Shown here: positions 1 through 12,200 of the stretch, piece after piece
How positions within the stretch are numbered: position 1 is the first letter of the stretch
Layout: each line of letters starts with the position of its first letter
The notes under the pieces: model-generated
Database searches by the model: none
What the model was told of the DNA's origin: nothing
Seen by the model: only the letters and a program-made list of their open reading frames with translations
NCBI GenBank assembly: GCA_947396885.1
Contig: OX377202.1
Span: forward strand, 81,440,643 to 81,504,642
Reading direction: 5' to 3'
Length of the DNA stretch: 64,000 nucleotides
Source of the DNA: Heligmosomoides polygyrus polygyrus
Lineage: Eukaryota > Nematoda > Chromadorea > Rhabditida > Heligmosomidae
Position numbers and translations under genes: made by a program

Positions 1-126
1 CCACACACTCCACAGGACAGCTTAGGACCAGCTCGGAAATCACCCTTGTCTTCGTCTTTGCCGCACCGCTAACTCGCAGGTCTACTTGGGTCACCAGATT
101 GGCCCCCAAGTGTAGTTGTGCTCCCG

Positions 127-525
127 CAAAATTTTCGAATATTCGAATGGTTTCGAATACCCGCAATTTTCGACCATTCGAATTTCGAATACATTCGAAA
201 AACCCGATTTTTTGAACATTCGAATTCGAGTACATTCGAAAAACGCGATTTTTTGAACATTCGAATTCGAATACATTCGAAAAATGCGATTTTTTGAACA
301 TTCGAATTCGAATACATTCGAAAAACGCGCTTTTTTGAACATTCGAATTCGAATACATTCGAAAAACGCGTTTTTTGAACATTCGAATTCGAATACATTC
401 GAAAAACGCGCTTTTTTGAACATTCGAATTCGAATACATTCGAAAAATTCGATTTTTTGAACATTCGAATTCGAATACTGATTCAAATATTCTATTCGAA
501 TATTCGAATATTTTCGAATGGAACA
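127..525. repeat. 41-bp AT-rich minisatellite, array A
   Basis: Tandem units of 41 bp, each built from overlapping TTCGAA/ATTCGAA blocks followed by a T-run; for example GAAC recurs at 214, 255, 296 and 337. About eight units follow a unique head (TTCGAATATTCGAATGG, 132 onward). Because 41 is not a multiple of 3, all frames stay open and produce spurious reading frames; I do not call them genes. Single-base differences among units (cgcg, cccg, tgcg) show modest divergence. Confidence 0.9.
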
Positions 526-590
526 TTGGGTTACAGAAAGGAAAAAACATGGCTGGTGCTTTGGTGGCAATGACCAATAAACGGCTTACC

Positions 591-977
591 CTAACGTAGT
601 ATGAAATTTACATTCGTTTGCAAAGCGTTTAACAAAGTTTTAATGGAGTGATCTTTCCACCGAATTCTTCTATGCCTGAAAGGATGAAATATGTTACGGG
701 TCATCAAACCAAATAACACGTCCTTAAAAAAATTTAGTTCTGTTTCCTGGTTGACTGATAAATAGATTCCAAAGGCCATACTTACCTTATCCCAATAAAG
801 TGCCAGGTGAAATCGCACAGGATATAGCAGGTGTGTGGTGAAGCGCTTACCTTTAGTTAGAATTACTGGGGTTACATACGGGCATCCAGCTTTTCGGCTT
901 ACCGTGAGACCCCTTATCATGGAATTCCGGAAACTCTCAATTAAACTATTTGCTTCATCGGAGACCAAGGTCATCAT
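591..977 (-). CDS. Unrecognised ORF, possible exon
   Basis: A 128-codon open frame on the minus strand between the two minisatellite arrays. It starts MMTLVSDEA and has no low-complexity bias; a GTAAGC lies just after its stop, so it could be an exon with a donor. I do not recognise the domain. A chance ORF is possible. Confidence 0.2.
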   Translation of the reverse strand: MMTLVSDEANSLIESFRNSMIRGLTVSRKAGCPYVTPVILTKGKRFTTHLLYPVRFHLALYWDKVSMAFGIYLSVNQETELNFFKDVLFGLMTRNIFHPFRHRRIRWKDHSIKTLLNALQTNVNFILR

Positions 978-3240
978 GATGGAGATCTTCGAAACCGGAA
1001 GGCGTCATGTGCTTCACCTTTTTAGTCACATTACCTGAGAAACATGAAGTGTACGTAAGAAGGAGCCTAGAGTTATGCGTATTCCTGAGAAGTTCTTGAG
1101 TGTTGTTTGTGCATTATTTTTGATGGCATTGGAAAGTGCAGAAACTTTATAGGTCTAAATGATCTCCGTAATTGAGAAAAGAGGCGTCGAATAGATGTGT
1201 ATAATATAATAGCTGCCTTCTCTAAAGTGCTTTCCTAACGCTTGTTCAAGCCGAAAACTCAGTCGCAGTTGACCCCACTCCCAACAAAGTCAGACCCGTA
1301 GTCAAAACGGGCGTACGTTACGTTCCGACGAATAAAATAGCATGGCCTGTTTCTTTTAAGTTTCTTTTGAGTTTCCTCAATGAGCGACTCCGCGCAATAC
1401 ATTTCGGTACCACCCTTTTCATAAAACCGCCTACTTTTGTGCTCTTTGCGCCGCGTTTCAAAATTTCAATACTTTACAATAGTAGCCATTTTCTTGCTCT
1501 ACAGTCTGCACCATGCAACAGATTGGGTTTATTTGTCATAGAATAGGTGAGAAATCGGAGAAAGTTGGTCATAAAATAGCGAAAAATACCCAAAGGTCTT
1601 CTACGTGCTTGGGGATTCAGGAGACGTGCCGAAGGCGTCGCCCAACGTGCATGTGGATTCAGAAGACGTACCGAGGTCGTCGTTCAACGTGACTGGGGAC
1701 TCAGATATCGCCGACCGTCGCTTAACTGCCCGAAGATGATGCCGATGTTGAGAAGAGTAGTGGCGGTGGGGATGGAGGTTCTGGATGGCTTCATACCACA
1801 AAACTACTCAAGTGATCTTAAGGTAGGTAGAGCAAGGTTGGAACATAACAAGGTTCTTGAGTATTGCCTTTTGTACTGCTGGGGAGGGAAGAAAGCAGAA
1901 TGAGCAGAGCAACTGGCTTGATGAGATTGTCCTTACCATTACCTTAGTGATAGTGCAACATCGCGCGAGGCGCGCTAGTGGGAGGCACGCCGATAGGCGT
2001 GACGGATATATATTATAGGCACCAATATTTTTGCTATTACTTTACATCAAGGACTGAAGAACAGTGGCGTCGCTTTTTGATGTCCTGCCGATATTTGAAC
2101 AACAACATATCCTATGTGCGACATAAGGTGAAATGGACAAGTACTTCGGATTATAGACAGCCAATCCAGGACCAAAAAGAGCATAACCGAAAAACATTGA
2201 GTGAACTGACTTCTTCTTGTCTATGCTTAAGACCACCTGAACGAAGCAGGTGTGTTACTATGTGATAATCAAAACCCAACAAACAGAAGCAGCGTTTCTA
2301 AGGAAAACTTTGCTGTTAGATGTTTTTATGCTTTTGCACCTTATAGGATTGCAAGGAGGATCAATGAGCAGCCTATCCTCTCACCCTCCTTGTATTGGTA
2401 GTCCTAATAAGTCCCCCAAGAGTGTGTAGATCAGCGATTGAACTACTTGTTAGTAGATTCAGGTTTCTAGTTACGCATCTGACCAATAGCCGAAAGCTCT
2501 AACCTATTAGGTGCTTGATGGATTAGATGGCAACGTCCGAATGGTTGAGTAATTTTGGTGTGCAAAAACGATGATGGTCGGAATGTTAGGAAACTCAGTA
2601 AGGACTGATCAACGTTACGACCTCGTTCGGCACAGAAGCATATAAAAGAAACTACATCCTTTCCACAAACATTCGCTCCATCCAAATTGGCAGAAAGGCA
2701 GACCTAAGAAACAGTTTGCATGGGCGTGTACACGGAAGGAAAACGCAATGCCTCACGGAAATGGTCCCGAGATAGTTGCTCTTAATGATCACGCTGTCCA
2801 TAAGTGTTCAGCTGGATGCAAAGGAGAGCGGTTCGAAAAGGAAGGCCTACCCTTGTTTCGAAAAACCCCTTCATAGCGTCATTTGCCTCTTATGAAGTCA
2901 ACACCTCTGATCGGAGGTGTCTGAGCAGTTGTAAAATCCGCTTGCTGTAATTGATCTATCACCTAGAAATCTTATACCCAGTAGCCCGCCTATATTATCG
3001 TCCCTACTGCACCCCAACTGTATGGTTTACTGCTCAGCTAGTAGTGAATGCAACTGCATCGCATAGTGATCCTGATCCGCCAACCCTCGGGCGGCGAACA
3101 TACCGTGAAAACAAGGCGGCCTCTGCACTTTAGGATTAAAAAGCAACTTGATGTGAAAAGAAAGCTTAGAAAGGCTACAATAGAATCACTGCACCTCGCA
3201 GTGAAGGTAGGAAATTTGGAGCGCGAAGGTCAATACTTGG
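978..3240. other. No supported gene
   Basis: Unique-looking sequence between array A and the foldback at 3253. Several short open frames exist but none shows a domain, codon pattern or splice context I can support. Confidence 0.4.
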
Positions 3241-3252
3241 TGCACAAAACCC

Positions 3253-3374
3253 TTAGACCTATGTTATACTTCGGCGACGCTGTTGTCGGCAGCAGTGTTG
3301 AGTGCACTGCGTAGCACCCGCTCAACACTGTCACTGACGTCGCCGACAACAGCGTCGCCGAAGTATAACATAGC
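3253..3374. repeat. Palindromic MITE
   Basis: Inverted repeat of about 55 bp per arm: CTATGTTATACTTCGGCGAC at 3260 and its complement ending at 3374, with a short loop containing GAGTGCACTGCGTAG. The arm tip GTCGCCGAAGTATAACATA recurs at about 38848 beside the LTR element, so this is a dispersed family. Confidence 0.85.
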
Positions 3375-3734
3375 CCGAATGTTTTCGAATCTATACTAGA
3401 GGTTCCCTATAGAGAACAAGAGATCAAGCAAAGTTCAATAGTGCAAAGACGAGGACGAAAAACAAGGTTAGTCGTAGGCAGCGTCAAACAGAAAACTGGC
3501 TCCTGAGGTCCAATACGAAAAACGAAAACTGGTTCCTGAACTCCAATAGGAAAAGTTCGAATACGAATGAAAGTGTAAGCCCTTCTGTGAATAAAGCTGA
3601 AGGTTCAGCTTCTCATTCAGCCGTGCTTCTTGTTTCCTGCGTGATGTTGTGGAAGAAAGGGAGACGACGTGCTTACAAATCAATGCAAAATATCCATGCA
3701 TCAACTGTGCAAAACAATGCAGATCTTAACTTCT

Positions 3735-4190
3735 CTATTCGAATGGCATCCATTGACCATTCGAATAATTGTGTGTTTCTGGAAATTTTCGAATATTCGA
3801 ATGGTTTCGAATACCCGCAATTTTCGAGCATTCGAATTTCGAATATATTCGAAAAACGCGATTTTCTGAACATTCGAATTCGAGTACATTCGAAAAACCC
3901 GATTTTTTGAACATTCGAATTTGAATGCATTCGAAAAACCCGATTTTTTGAACATTCGAATTCGAATGCATTCGAAAAACGCGATTTTTTGAACGTTCGA
4001 ATTTGAATGCATTCGAAAAACCCGATTTTTTGAACATTCGAATTTGAATGCATTCGAAAAACCCGATTTTTTGAACATTCGAATTCGAATACATTCGAAA
4101 AACGCGATTTTTTGAATAATCGAATTCGAATATTGAAATTCGAATGAAAATCATTCGAATACCTATTCGAATAGGTCATTCGAGCACAAC
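3735..4190. repeat. 41-bp AT-rich minisatellite, array B
   Basis: Same 41-bp unit and same orientation as the array near position 130-525, with the same head (GAATATTCGAATGGTTTCGA, about 3790) and about seven units. Shared head sequence means both arrays descend from one mobile or duplicated module rather than independent slippage. The array ends in a degenerate TTCGAA-rich tail and the sequence GAGCACAACTATA. Confidence 0.9.
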
Positions 4191-4560
4191 TATACCCCCA
4201 AGTTGGTTCGTTGGCACCCAAGTGACGCGTTAAATCCTTGTAGGTTTCCCAGCGAGTGGACGGTGTCACACAACGGTAAGAACAGGTTTATTGAACACAA
4301 CAAAACGATCACGAACGGCAAAGAAGAAGCAAAAGGAATGAAGGAATGGGTCCTTAAATCGAGGCGAACAAGGAGACTTTCGAGGGGAACGTTGCGTTGG
4401 AGATGACGGCAGGAAGGGTCACCTCCTCGTAGATCCACTGGAACCTCGAATAACCACACCAAAAAACTCGGCCACGGAGACCCCCTGAGCCGCCCGCTAC
4501 GGTTCCCGCGCCTTTCTTGGCGCCGCCGCACCATTTCTTGATCAGCTATTGACCTACATC
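4191..4560 (-). repeat. Possible LTR-like or retroelement fragment
   Basis: On the minus strand the sequence reads TTCAATAAACCTG (AATAAA signal at 4285-4295), then CTTACCGTTGTGTGACACC, then ACTTGGGTGCCAAC before array B. This resembles the R-U5 end of an LTR followed by a primer-binding-like site. No paired LTR is identified, so the call is tentative. Confidence 0.3.
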
Positions 4561-5590
4561 AGTCATCACTATTCCAACACTAGCTCCAGATTTTCCGGAA
4601 CCTTCAATGTAATCTGTGATAAAACAGACTCATTAAAAACGTGATCAGCAATTGCGACCCAAATGACGATTACAGATTAGGAGAACGTGTAGAGTATTTA
4701 TACCATTTTCAATTTGTAGAGTATTTATACGTCGAATTGGACACCTTTCAAGTCAAATTGGCCAATTCTAAATCTAGGCCTAAGACATTTGCAATCAAAG
4801 CAAACTCTTGAGAATTGAAAAGAGCTTTTTCTACATTAAACTAAAAACACACCAAAGGGCTAGAATATTTTTTATTCAAGATATTTTTTAGTACGGTTTC
4901 TTAGAAGTTTCACCTACCACATATGTGAACCCATTCTTTGAGATTTTATAAAATTCTCATTTCCTGAAATAAAATGATGGTTTTGAGCTTATTTTAAAGA
5001 GCAGGAAGGTGACAGTTTTTTAGTTCCAAAAAAGCACGCGCCCAATACAACGCGGTTTTTTCGACTGACAACAAAATGCCTGCTTGCATGGAGTCTCTCA
5101 TTTGTAAGCGATACCACACACGCAACAGTAAATAGCTACAGTACACACATCTTCATTTAGGTGCTTCACGTAAGCAGAATTTGCGGGCAGTATCAATCAA
5201 AGAAGAATCGCGATGAACTTTTCGTGTGCATGGCACATTCTGATATTATAATGCGCTATATGGTTGCTTCTTTACGGTTTTATTTTCTCAGTGCAATAAA
5301 ATCTTCATAAAATTGCTTGTTGAAGCAAGTGAGGTAAAAAAATTCCAACCGAGTTTACATAAATTTTTTCTTGAGCAAAAAATTATTCTAACCATCTTGT
5401 TGAGTGTATGGTTTAACCTGCCTGTAGGTCATTTCGCTCTGGAAAAGATCGATTGATTTCGAAAGTTTTGAAGCCAGCTTAGAAGGGTGTCCAATTTGAT
5501 TTGAAAAGTGTCCGATTCGAGTGAAAATGGTTATATAGGACTGACTGGTCCCCCGAAAGAATGCTGTCACGAAGAGAGGCCAGTCGGCCT
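4561..5590. other. AT-rich stretch, no supported gene
   Basis: AT-rich DNA. GTGTCCAATTTGATTTG at about 5490 and its approximate complement near 4736 (GAATTGGACACCTTTCAAGT) may be terminal inverted repeats of a decayed 0.8-kb DNA element. No open frame is convincing. Confidence 0.3.
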
Positions 5591-5697
5591 ATTTTTGTTC
5601 CCAAAGTAAATTAAAGTGGATTGCAAAAAGCTACGATAGTGGATAGCGCTTTAACGTTAGCGGCAGTTTGATTACTTTTGTGGCGAACGAAGTTGTA

Positions 5698-5805
5698 AGT
5701 TCTCAAGTATTTATTGAGCGACTTAACGATTCGGCTCAATCGTTGTTGTAAGGTTCTCAAGTATTTATTGAGCGACTTAACGATTCGGCTCAATCGTTGT
5801 TTTCA
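5698..5805. repeat. 54-bp tandem duplication
   Basis: Two near-identical 54-bp copies start at GTTCTCAAG (5699 and 5753). Each contains its own inverted pair TTGAGC...GCTCAA, so each copy can fold. Confidence 0.9.
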
Positions 5806-5976
5806 GGTGTCTAAAGGCTGGCTTGGAGGATCGGATTGCTATCTCTCCGAGTAAACGTCTTATCGTCTGTGGTCTTTCGGATATCCTCTTGGGGCGTTAC
5901 AAACAATCCGTACCCATGAACGATAAATCCACCTGCTAATCCAAGGCTTTTACGTAGCGACTAATTGACGCTGTTG

Positions 5977-6114
5977 GGCCCCGTTTATACTTCGTCGCGG
6001 CGCGACGCGACGCCACGTATAGTATATACATATTGATTGTGCGGCGCGATCGATCAATTTGGCCTCATTGCGTAGCCATAGCGTCGCGCCGCGATGAAGT
6101 ATAAACGGTGCCTT
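5977..6114. repeat. GC-rich palindromic MITE 1
   Basis: TIR of about 35 bp: CCCGTTTATACTTCGTCGCG at 5981 against GCGATGAAGTATAAACGGTG ending at 6110. A diverged relative with the same tip (AAGTATAAACGGGCC) is at 7200-7275, and another half-copy at about 7296-7360. Confidence 0.85.
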
Positions 6115-6474
6115 AAGGCCTCCGCACACTCTTGCAGGAAGCGGTGGACGACGGTCTGCAAAAGGGTGAAGCGTGCTGCTTGCGCACACTCGAGTCTTGC
6201 TAGCGCAAGCGGCGGCAGCAAGCGAGAAAGATACTGCACTCTTACTATTTGGGAGCTACTGCTGTTATTCACTTTCCCGCCTTTTGTCTGCGCACTACTC
6301 GATCCCTGCTGCGGTCGGCTAGAGTGCAGACAAACAGAACGCTGCGGCGGCAATAATGATGTGAATTACTATTGCCGCTACCGTTCTTGCGGCTACGCCG
6401 CCGTCGCTTTCGCCTAACATCTTAAGGATAGGGCCGCCGCTTTGCCGCAAAAATATGCGGACCTTTAAGGCCCC
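6109..6474. repeat. GC-rich MITE 2
   Basis: Starts CCTTAAGGCCTCCGCACACT (6110) and ends ATATGCGGACCTTTAAGG (6474). The ends are imperfect inverted repeats; the interior is rich in GCGGC triplets. It abuts MITE 1 with almost no spacer. Confidence 0.65.
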
Positions 6475-6852
6475 CGCAGACTTCTGCGGCGTTGCCGCTG
6501 CCCTATGCTTAACCATAGGGCAGGGACGCAGAGCTCGCCGCCAGCGGCACCGGCGGCGTCGCTGGCAGAAATGACTTGAATCATTCCACCCGGCGGCGCC
6601 GCTTCAGCGTCTGTCTGTCTGCGCTCTGCGCTCTGCCCTTTCGCGGCGGGATCCAGAGCGGAGACGGTCGATGCGGGCGCGCGATCGTTATCGGGGCGCG
6701 TTATTGTTAAGCACCAGTCGGTCCCGACTAGAAACAGTACAGTACCTCGCCGTCACCGCTCCCACTGATGATGAGTCAAGCCGCTGAGCGGCGCCGCTCA
6801 GCGATTTCGCCGTCCGCCGCTCGCCGCAGAAGTCTGCGGGGGCCTTTAGTCA
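6464..6852. repeat. GC-rich MITE 3
   Basis: Clear TIR: TTTAAGGCCCCCGCAGACTT at 6465 against AAGTCTGCGGGGGCCTTTAG ending near 6849. GCGGC-rich interior. It directly follows MITE 2 and shares the GGCC..CCGCA tip, so the two are relatives. Confidence 0.85.
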
Positions 6853-7199
6853 GCAAATGCTGACTGAGACTCAATATACTGTTCATTCTACACTAAGTAT
6901 ACCGTGTATACCAGTTTCGTTCTTGATAACATTCTCGTCACCATCGGTCTATAATTCACAATGCGAAATAAATGCCACAAATTGTCATCTTTGGCCGAAG
7001 GGTACTCATTTCGGTTGTTCAGTCGTGGATTCCGTGAAAAATCCAGAACGCCTCCAGCGCTTCTCTGCGCGAAATGTCTGAAACAAATGAGAAGGCGGCT
7101 ATAAGGGAAATTTGTGAAATGGACTATAACAAAAGTTCAAACTCCAAGCACCCCGTCCCTCTCCCCAAATCCAGAAGCGTGCCCTCATGCTGTGGCAAC

Positions 7200-7360
7200 A
7201 TTGATCGAGCGACGAGATCGATCAATTTGATCATACATGCCGTCGCGTCGCTCGACGTCGAAGTATAAACGGGCCTGAAGGGATCAATGCCCATGGCCCG
7301 TTTATACTTCCATCGCCGCGCGACGCGCTGCCATGTGTAGAGGCCAAACTAATTGATTGC
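7200..7360. repeat. Two partial copies of the MITE 1 family
   Basis: 7200-7275 ends GACGTCGAAGTATAAACGGG and 7296 starts CCCGTTTATACTTCCATCG. The two tips face away from each other across about 20 bp, so they are ends of two separate insertions. Confidence 0.65.
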
Positions 7361-8660
7361 GTTGCTCAGCTCTCGCCACCCGGCCGGAGTGAATCACGTG
7401 AACCCAACCAACCGCGTGCCCTGCGTCGAATTGCGTTGCCCTCAAAATGGGCGCAATGCCATCGGAGTGCTTATCGTCATCCTGATCTTGTCCCTGTAAG
7501 TTTGCTTTAAGCGGTTTAGAATTTTCTTTCTTTACTCTCTAGCCTTATGTTGGTTCAACTATGAAAATATTTGGGCATGTTTAGGCATCTGTTTTGGAGT
7601 GTAAGCAGGGGGATTATATGCGTCGGGTACAGATGATGCTGTATCGTTTCGAATGTCAGCAGTGCCCGATTTATTCTGCCGACTGATCTCATTGGTAAGC
7701 ATTTCGATTAAGAGCACTGTAGCTACCCTTGTTTCCGCCTTCTTACTGAAACAGAACTTTTTTCTTTAATTTGATTTGGAAGCTGAAAGAGGGACAGTGG
7801 TTCACAGCTGAGAATTTTTTCCGATGTTGGAGACGTTATGAACGAATAGGTAGAGGAGGTAATGGATCGGTAAGTGTCGTTTATTTATCTATTGGTTTGA
7901 GAAGGGTAATCAAACATTCAGAAGGATCGAATTGACTAGTGATCAACCAGGAATAAAATTTTCATCACGTGTGGAGTTCCACACTGAAGGTACTTTTCGC
8001 TATGTTTTTCATGGGTTAATCAAGGAATAGGCGCAAATTTAATTTTTTTCAGAAGACAGGAAATCACTTATGTCAGAAAACAAAAGCAAGAATGCCAGAA
8101 GACAGAAGAAAACGGAAATTTTCGAAACTGTTATTTGAAGTGTTTATTGTAATAAAAGGCACTGCTTCCAGTAACGAACGCTTTTATCTGGTTACGTATG
8201 CCTTGCCCTACTGTTTTCAATAAAAATTGAAAAAGTGAATTGCAGATCTTAACTCTATAATATATACATGGTAGGAGATTTAAAGGCACGGACACGCGTT
8301 ACGACCGTAATTCATTCAGGTTAGCAGAGTTTTGATTTGAAAATCGAAGATACGGTTTTACAGAAGAAATTAGAAAAGGCTTACAGCCTAGCCAATTAGA
8401 CCTTTTTTGAATTCTAATACCTCTGTCGAATAAATTCGAATATTCGAATATTCATTATTTGAATATTCGAAGAGGCCCAAAACTCGAATATATCCATTAT
8501 TGTTTTTCATGAAATCTCTGCTGAATATATTCGATTATTCGTTCATTCGAAAGAATTTTGAAAGCACACAAGTTTACTGTTTAGTATCCTTCTAGCCGTG
8601 TTTACACGAAGGTGTTGTCGCAATAAATAGGGTCGATTCTGTATGTTTCGTGTTATAGCC
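7361..8660. other. No supported gene
   Basis: Mixed sequence with a TTCGAATATTCGAATA patch at about 8427-8480 and 8520-8555, related in motif to the minisatellite arrays near the window start. A GTAAGT at 7495 follows an open frame ending GVLIVILILSL, but nothing else supports an exon. Confidence 0.35.
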
Positions 8661-8739
8661 ATTTCTCCTTAGCTAGAGTGCCATTCCTTGTATGCTTCGA
8701 CGCCTGCGTTACACTTTGCATTCTATTCATATTTCAGGA

Positions 8740-8908
8740 AACCGATTTCAAGTTCTGGATTTACGTTAATCCAGCTCTCGCGAAGACGCCGTCATTTGAG
8801 CCAACTCTTCAAGCCATGGATACCTGGAGCGCGTCGCAGTGGCAGATCTTTCAAACACTTCACGAGATTCCTTGTCCGCGGTGCACTTCCTGTCCCACAA
8901 GGCGATGA
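8740..8908 (+). CDS. Possible exon, unrecognised
   Basis: A splice-acceptor-like ATATTTCAG ends at 8739, followed by an open frame starting ETDFKFWIYVNPALA that runs to TGA at 8908. Composition looks protein-like (Trp, Cys-Pro pairs near the end). No homologue recognised and no partner exon found. Confidence 0.25.
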
Positions 8909-9204
8909 TGGATTCACAATAATTCGGCTCGCAGCCTGGCCTGCGAGCGTTTTGCCTTGCTCGCGCGAACTCGAACTCCCGAATATTCATCACTACACCT
9001 GTATTCCCTCTTACGATTAGTTGGCTTGTACTGCTGCAGCTACTCCCGAAGAACGCTCAGCCCTCCCTATGGCAGCGTATATGTGTTTTGTCTCAATGGC
9101 CACCGTATTAGGTATATTCAGGCCTTAGGGAGCGGCATACGCTCCTCGTTCGTTATCGATTTCCAATCCAATTTTTGCCCTGTTGATCTTGGCTAACGTG
9201 GATC

Positions 9205-12200
9205 ATGGAGTCGCTTCTTTCTGTCGTTTCTAAGTTTAAGGGTCGTAAAAGAGGACTGGTGAGTCCGGACTCGCAAACGCATTCCGAGATTGAGGATTGG
9301 ACGTGATGTGGGCGGTAGCTCAAAGGTCTGCGGACGAGACCATACCTCAATGTGTCAAAACCATTCTGGCCTACTTGTTCGATGCCAAGGACAAAATGGA
9401 CGCCTTGGTGGCTGAAAACGAACTTTCACAGGAGATTCGCCGTGCTCGCGAAGAAAATGCTTGTCTGAAGCACAAGTTGAATACTAAGTCTAGTGCTGCC
9501 ATTCTTTCTGGTTAGAGAGAGGATGGCATTCAATATTGAGAAAATGAAAAAGGCGTTGAATACAATCATAATCATGTCTCATTTTGACCGAGTCTGGACA
9601 ACTCATAATTTCAGGAACACCACTCACTAGATTATAATGGACCTAAGCATCAGAATAAGCCTCTCAGGTTGTTATACCTTCTTCCAAGTTTGAGGATCTC
9701 GTTATTGCTATCTCACAACGTACCAAACGTTCTCCTTTCCGAGGGACGTATATCCGACAATCGTTGTCTCTTGACCTAGAGGAGGAGGTTCACGTGATAG
9801 TAATCAGAGCTCTCGAACCTTGATCATGCTGCTGATACTCCTTATTTGGATATTTATTGTTCTTCTGATCCTATGCATGTTGTTGAACATGGTTCTTCCC
9901 TAAACTGAATCCTTGTCTGCGGAATTCACGGTGGCCTAATTTTCTTCTTTCCAATATAAGGTTAGTTGCAAAAAATACGCAGCCTTTGGTGTTGTCCATT
10001 ATCAAAAATGGATTTTATCTCATCGCTATAACCGACTCTTGGCTTAAGCCGGAAGGAGACCAGTTGTGATGGAAAATTGGTGGTGGTGTGCTGTTTCTTT
10101 ATAGAAATAACCTGTCATTTTGCAATGTCTTCAAGGAATCTAACAGTTACGAAATTCTTTATTGTGATATTTCCTTCAATGGTACCTTTCTACGAGTCAT
10201 CGGCGCCTGTCGTGCTCCCAACTGGCTGTCTTCCATGAATGAAGAGTTTCTTAATGCCGTATTGTGGTGCTATCCTTGCTTGGTCGTTGGTGACTTCCCA
10301 GGTATTTGTTGAACTGTTCCCGCAGTGTTTAACCAGGACTAGTATTTCATTTAACTTATTGAGCTCACACAACTTCACCCAATTGGTAGCGCAAAGCATA
10401 GAGAGTCCCAAACTCATGACTTCGTCCTATACACTGATGTCTCTTTAAGCAATTTAGCTGTGGGTCCTCCCCTAGGTATCAGCGACCACGGTACTATAAC
10501 ATTCGACGTCATCATTTCCGTCGAAAGAAGTCTGTTCTATATCTTTCTTGATTTTAAATTGGATAACACGTAGCCATAGGACTTTCTCTTGGATGTTGTT
10601 TTGGTCTCTTTAGACAGCTATCTAATGCGGATGATATGTAGGAGTTGTTTATTTTTGTCCTTACGCGAGCTGTCTTACTCAACGTTCCTTTCTCATCCAA
10701 ACCAATCAACAGCATTCGATTACCTAATTACCCGCAAAATTTAGCCAATTGCTGAGGCTTCCTGGCGTGCTATAAAGGATGGTCATTCTGTGAATATTTT
10801 GCATAATTTTTACAGTGTAAATGAGGAATTTCTTTAAAATTTGTGAAATATGATACCTTGCTTAACAAGAAGGTCATTGATTCTGATAATCCGGTTCTTT
10901 TTCAAATAATCTAATGAGGAAAGCTTAAAAAAAGATTCGGTGATATCTTACAGACAGTGGAACTAAATTTTTGATGATCAATCGAAGGCTGATATGCTAG
11001 CTAACTATTTCTCTGAAGTGTCATTCTGCGGGTGAGGAAGGACTAGCTGATCGGCTGCCATTTCCAGCTATGACTGATTCTGTATGGTCTACTATGAATG
11101 AGATCTGGAAGGTTCTTTTTGAATCTAAAAGAACGTTCAGTACTAACCTGGATTGTCTCAGCCATGTCTTTATCAAAATGCTGCGCCTTTTACTTTTGAC
11201 CCCTTGGAGCTTATCTTCAACCTCTGCCTCATGCAGGCAGATGTGCCGCCAAGGTGGAGGCTGACTTTTATATTAATACTAGGTTGGTGAAAAAGTCTTG
11301 CACCAAAAATTTTGAAAAATTTTCAAGATTTAACAGAAAGTTCCATGAACCCTTTGGTACCACGTAGTTGTAGCACAAACATTCTAGAGTATTTCGCGTA
11401 CGTGGCAATTCGCTTCTGAGGGCATATAAATACTACGACTGCAGAGAAGGCTGGCCGACTCCGTGACTCAGCCAGGCTTCGCGACTGACTATCTCTCAGT
11501 CTGTCTTTGTTCGTTTTCGTAATAAGGATTTTTTCGGAAATGTTGTCACGGGAGATGAATCCTGGGTCTTCCTCATTAACCATACCCGAAAGGACCAGAA
11601 GCTCCCTTAAGGAGAACCACACCTCAAAGGGAACATCCACCAGAGGAAGGTAATGCTGTGCTGTTGATGGGATTCTCGAGGAGCACTCTATCATGGGCTT
11701 CCTTGCGAGGGCACCGCAGTAACGGTGAACATCTACGCTACACAGCTGCAGAAGCTGAGCGAGGCCATGTCGGCGGGGGCGGAGGGATGTCTACCTTCTA
11801 CACGACAATGCTCGCCCCCACTTTACAAAGTCGTTTCGCCAGAAGTTGCAGGAGCTTCGGTGGGAGGTGCCGCCCATCCACCGTATTTGCCAGGTCTTGC
11901 GCCATCGGACTACTACCTCTTTCGAGCTCTCAAGCAAAAACTAAGGGATAGGTGCTTCAACGAGCGGACCAAACTGGAATTCCAGGTGGAGCTCTTCTTC
12001 GAGTCACAGCTGACTTCATTTTAGAAGAAAGGATTTCGTGACCTCCCCATCAGATGGCAGAAGATTGTTGATGTAAACGGTAGTTACTTTGTAGATTTAA
12101 GTCCTCACAGAAGAAGCAATAAAATTTTGAAGAAAAAAAAACGCTTTGGTGCAAGACTTTTTCACCGACCTAATATAACAATTTCCCTGCCCAAGTCCCA

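Noticed and set aside
120..525. CRISPR array
   Set aside because: The 41-bp period is a head-to-tail minisatellite without unique spacers, and the window is eukaryotic.
69..570. Open frames rich in FEFECSKK and SNSNVQK
   Set aside because: They are translations of the 41-bp minisatellite in shifted frames; the repeat explains them fully.
3673..4269. 198-codon open frame on the minus strand
   Set aside because: Same reason: it runs through array B and has the minisatellite-derived repeat peptides.
7437..7500. Membrane-anchor-like C terminus (GVLIVILILSL) followed by GTAAGT
   Set aside because: The frame is short, lacks a supported start or upstream exon, and lies between MITE copies; not enough for a feature.
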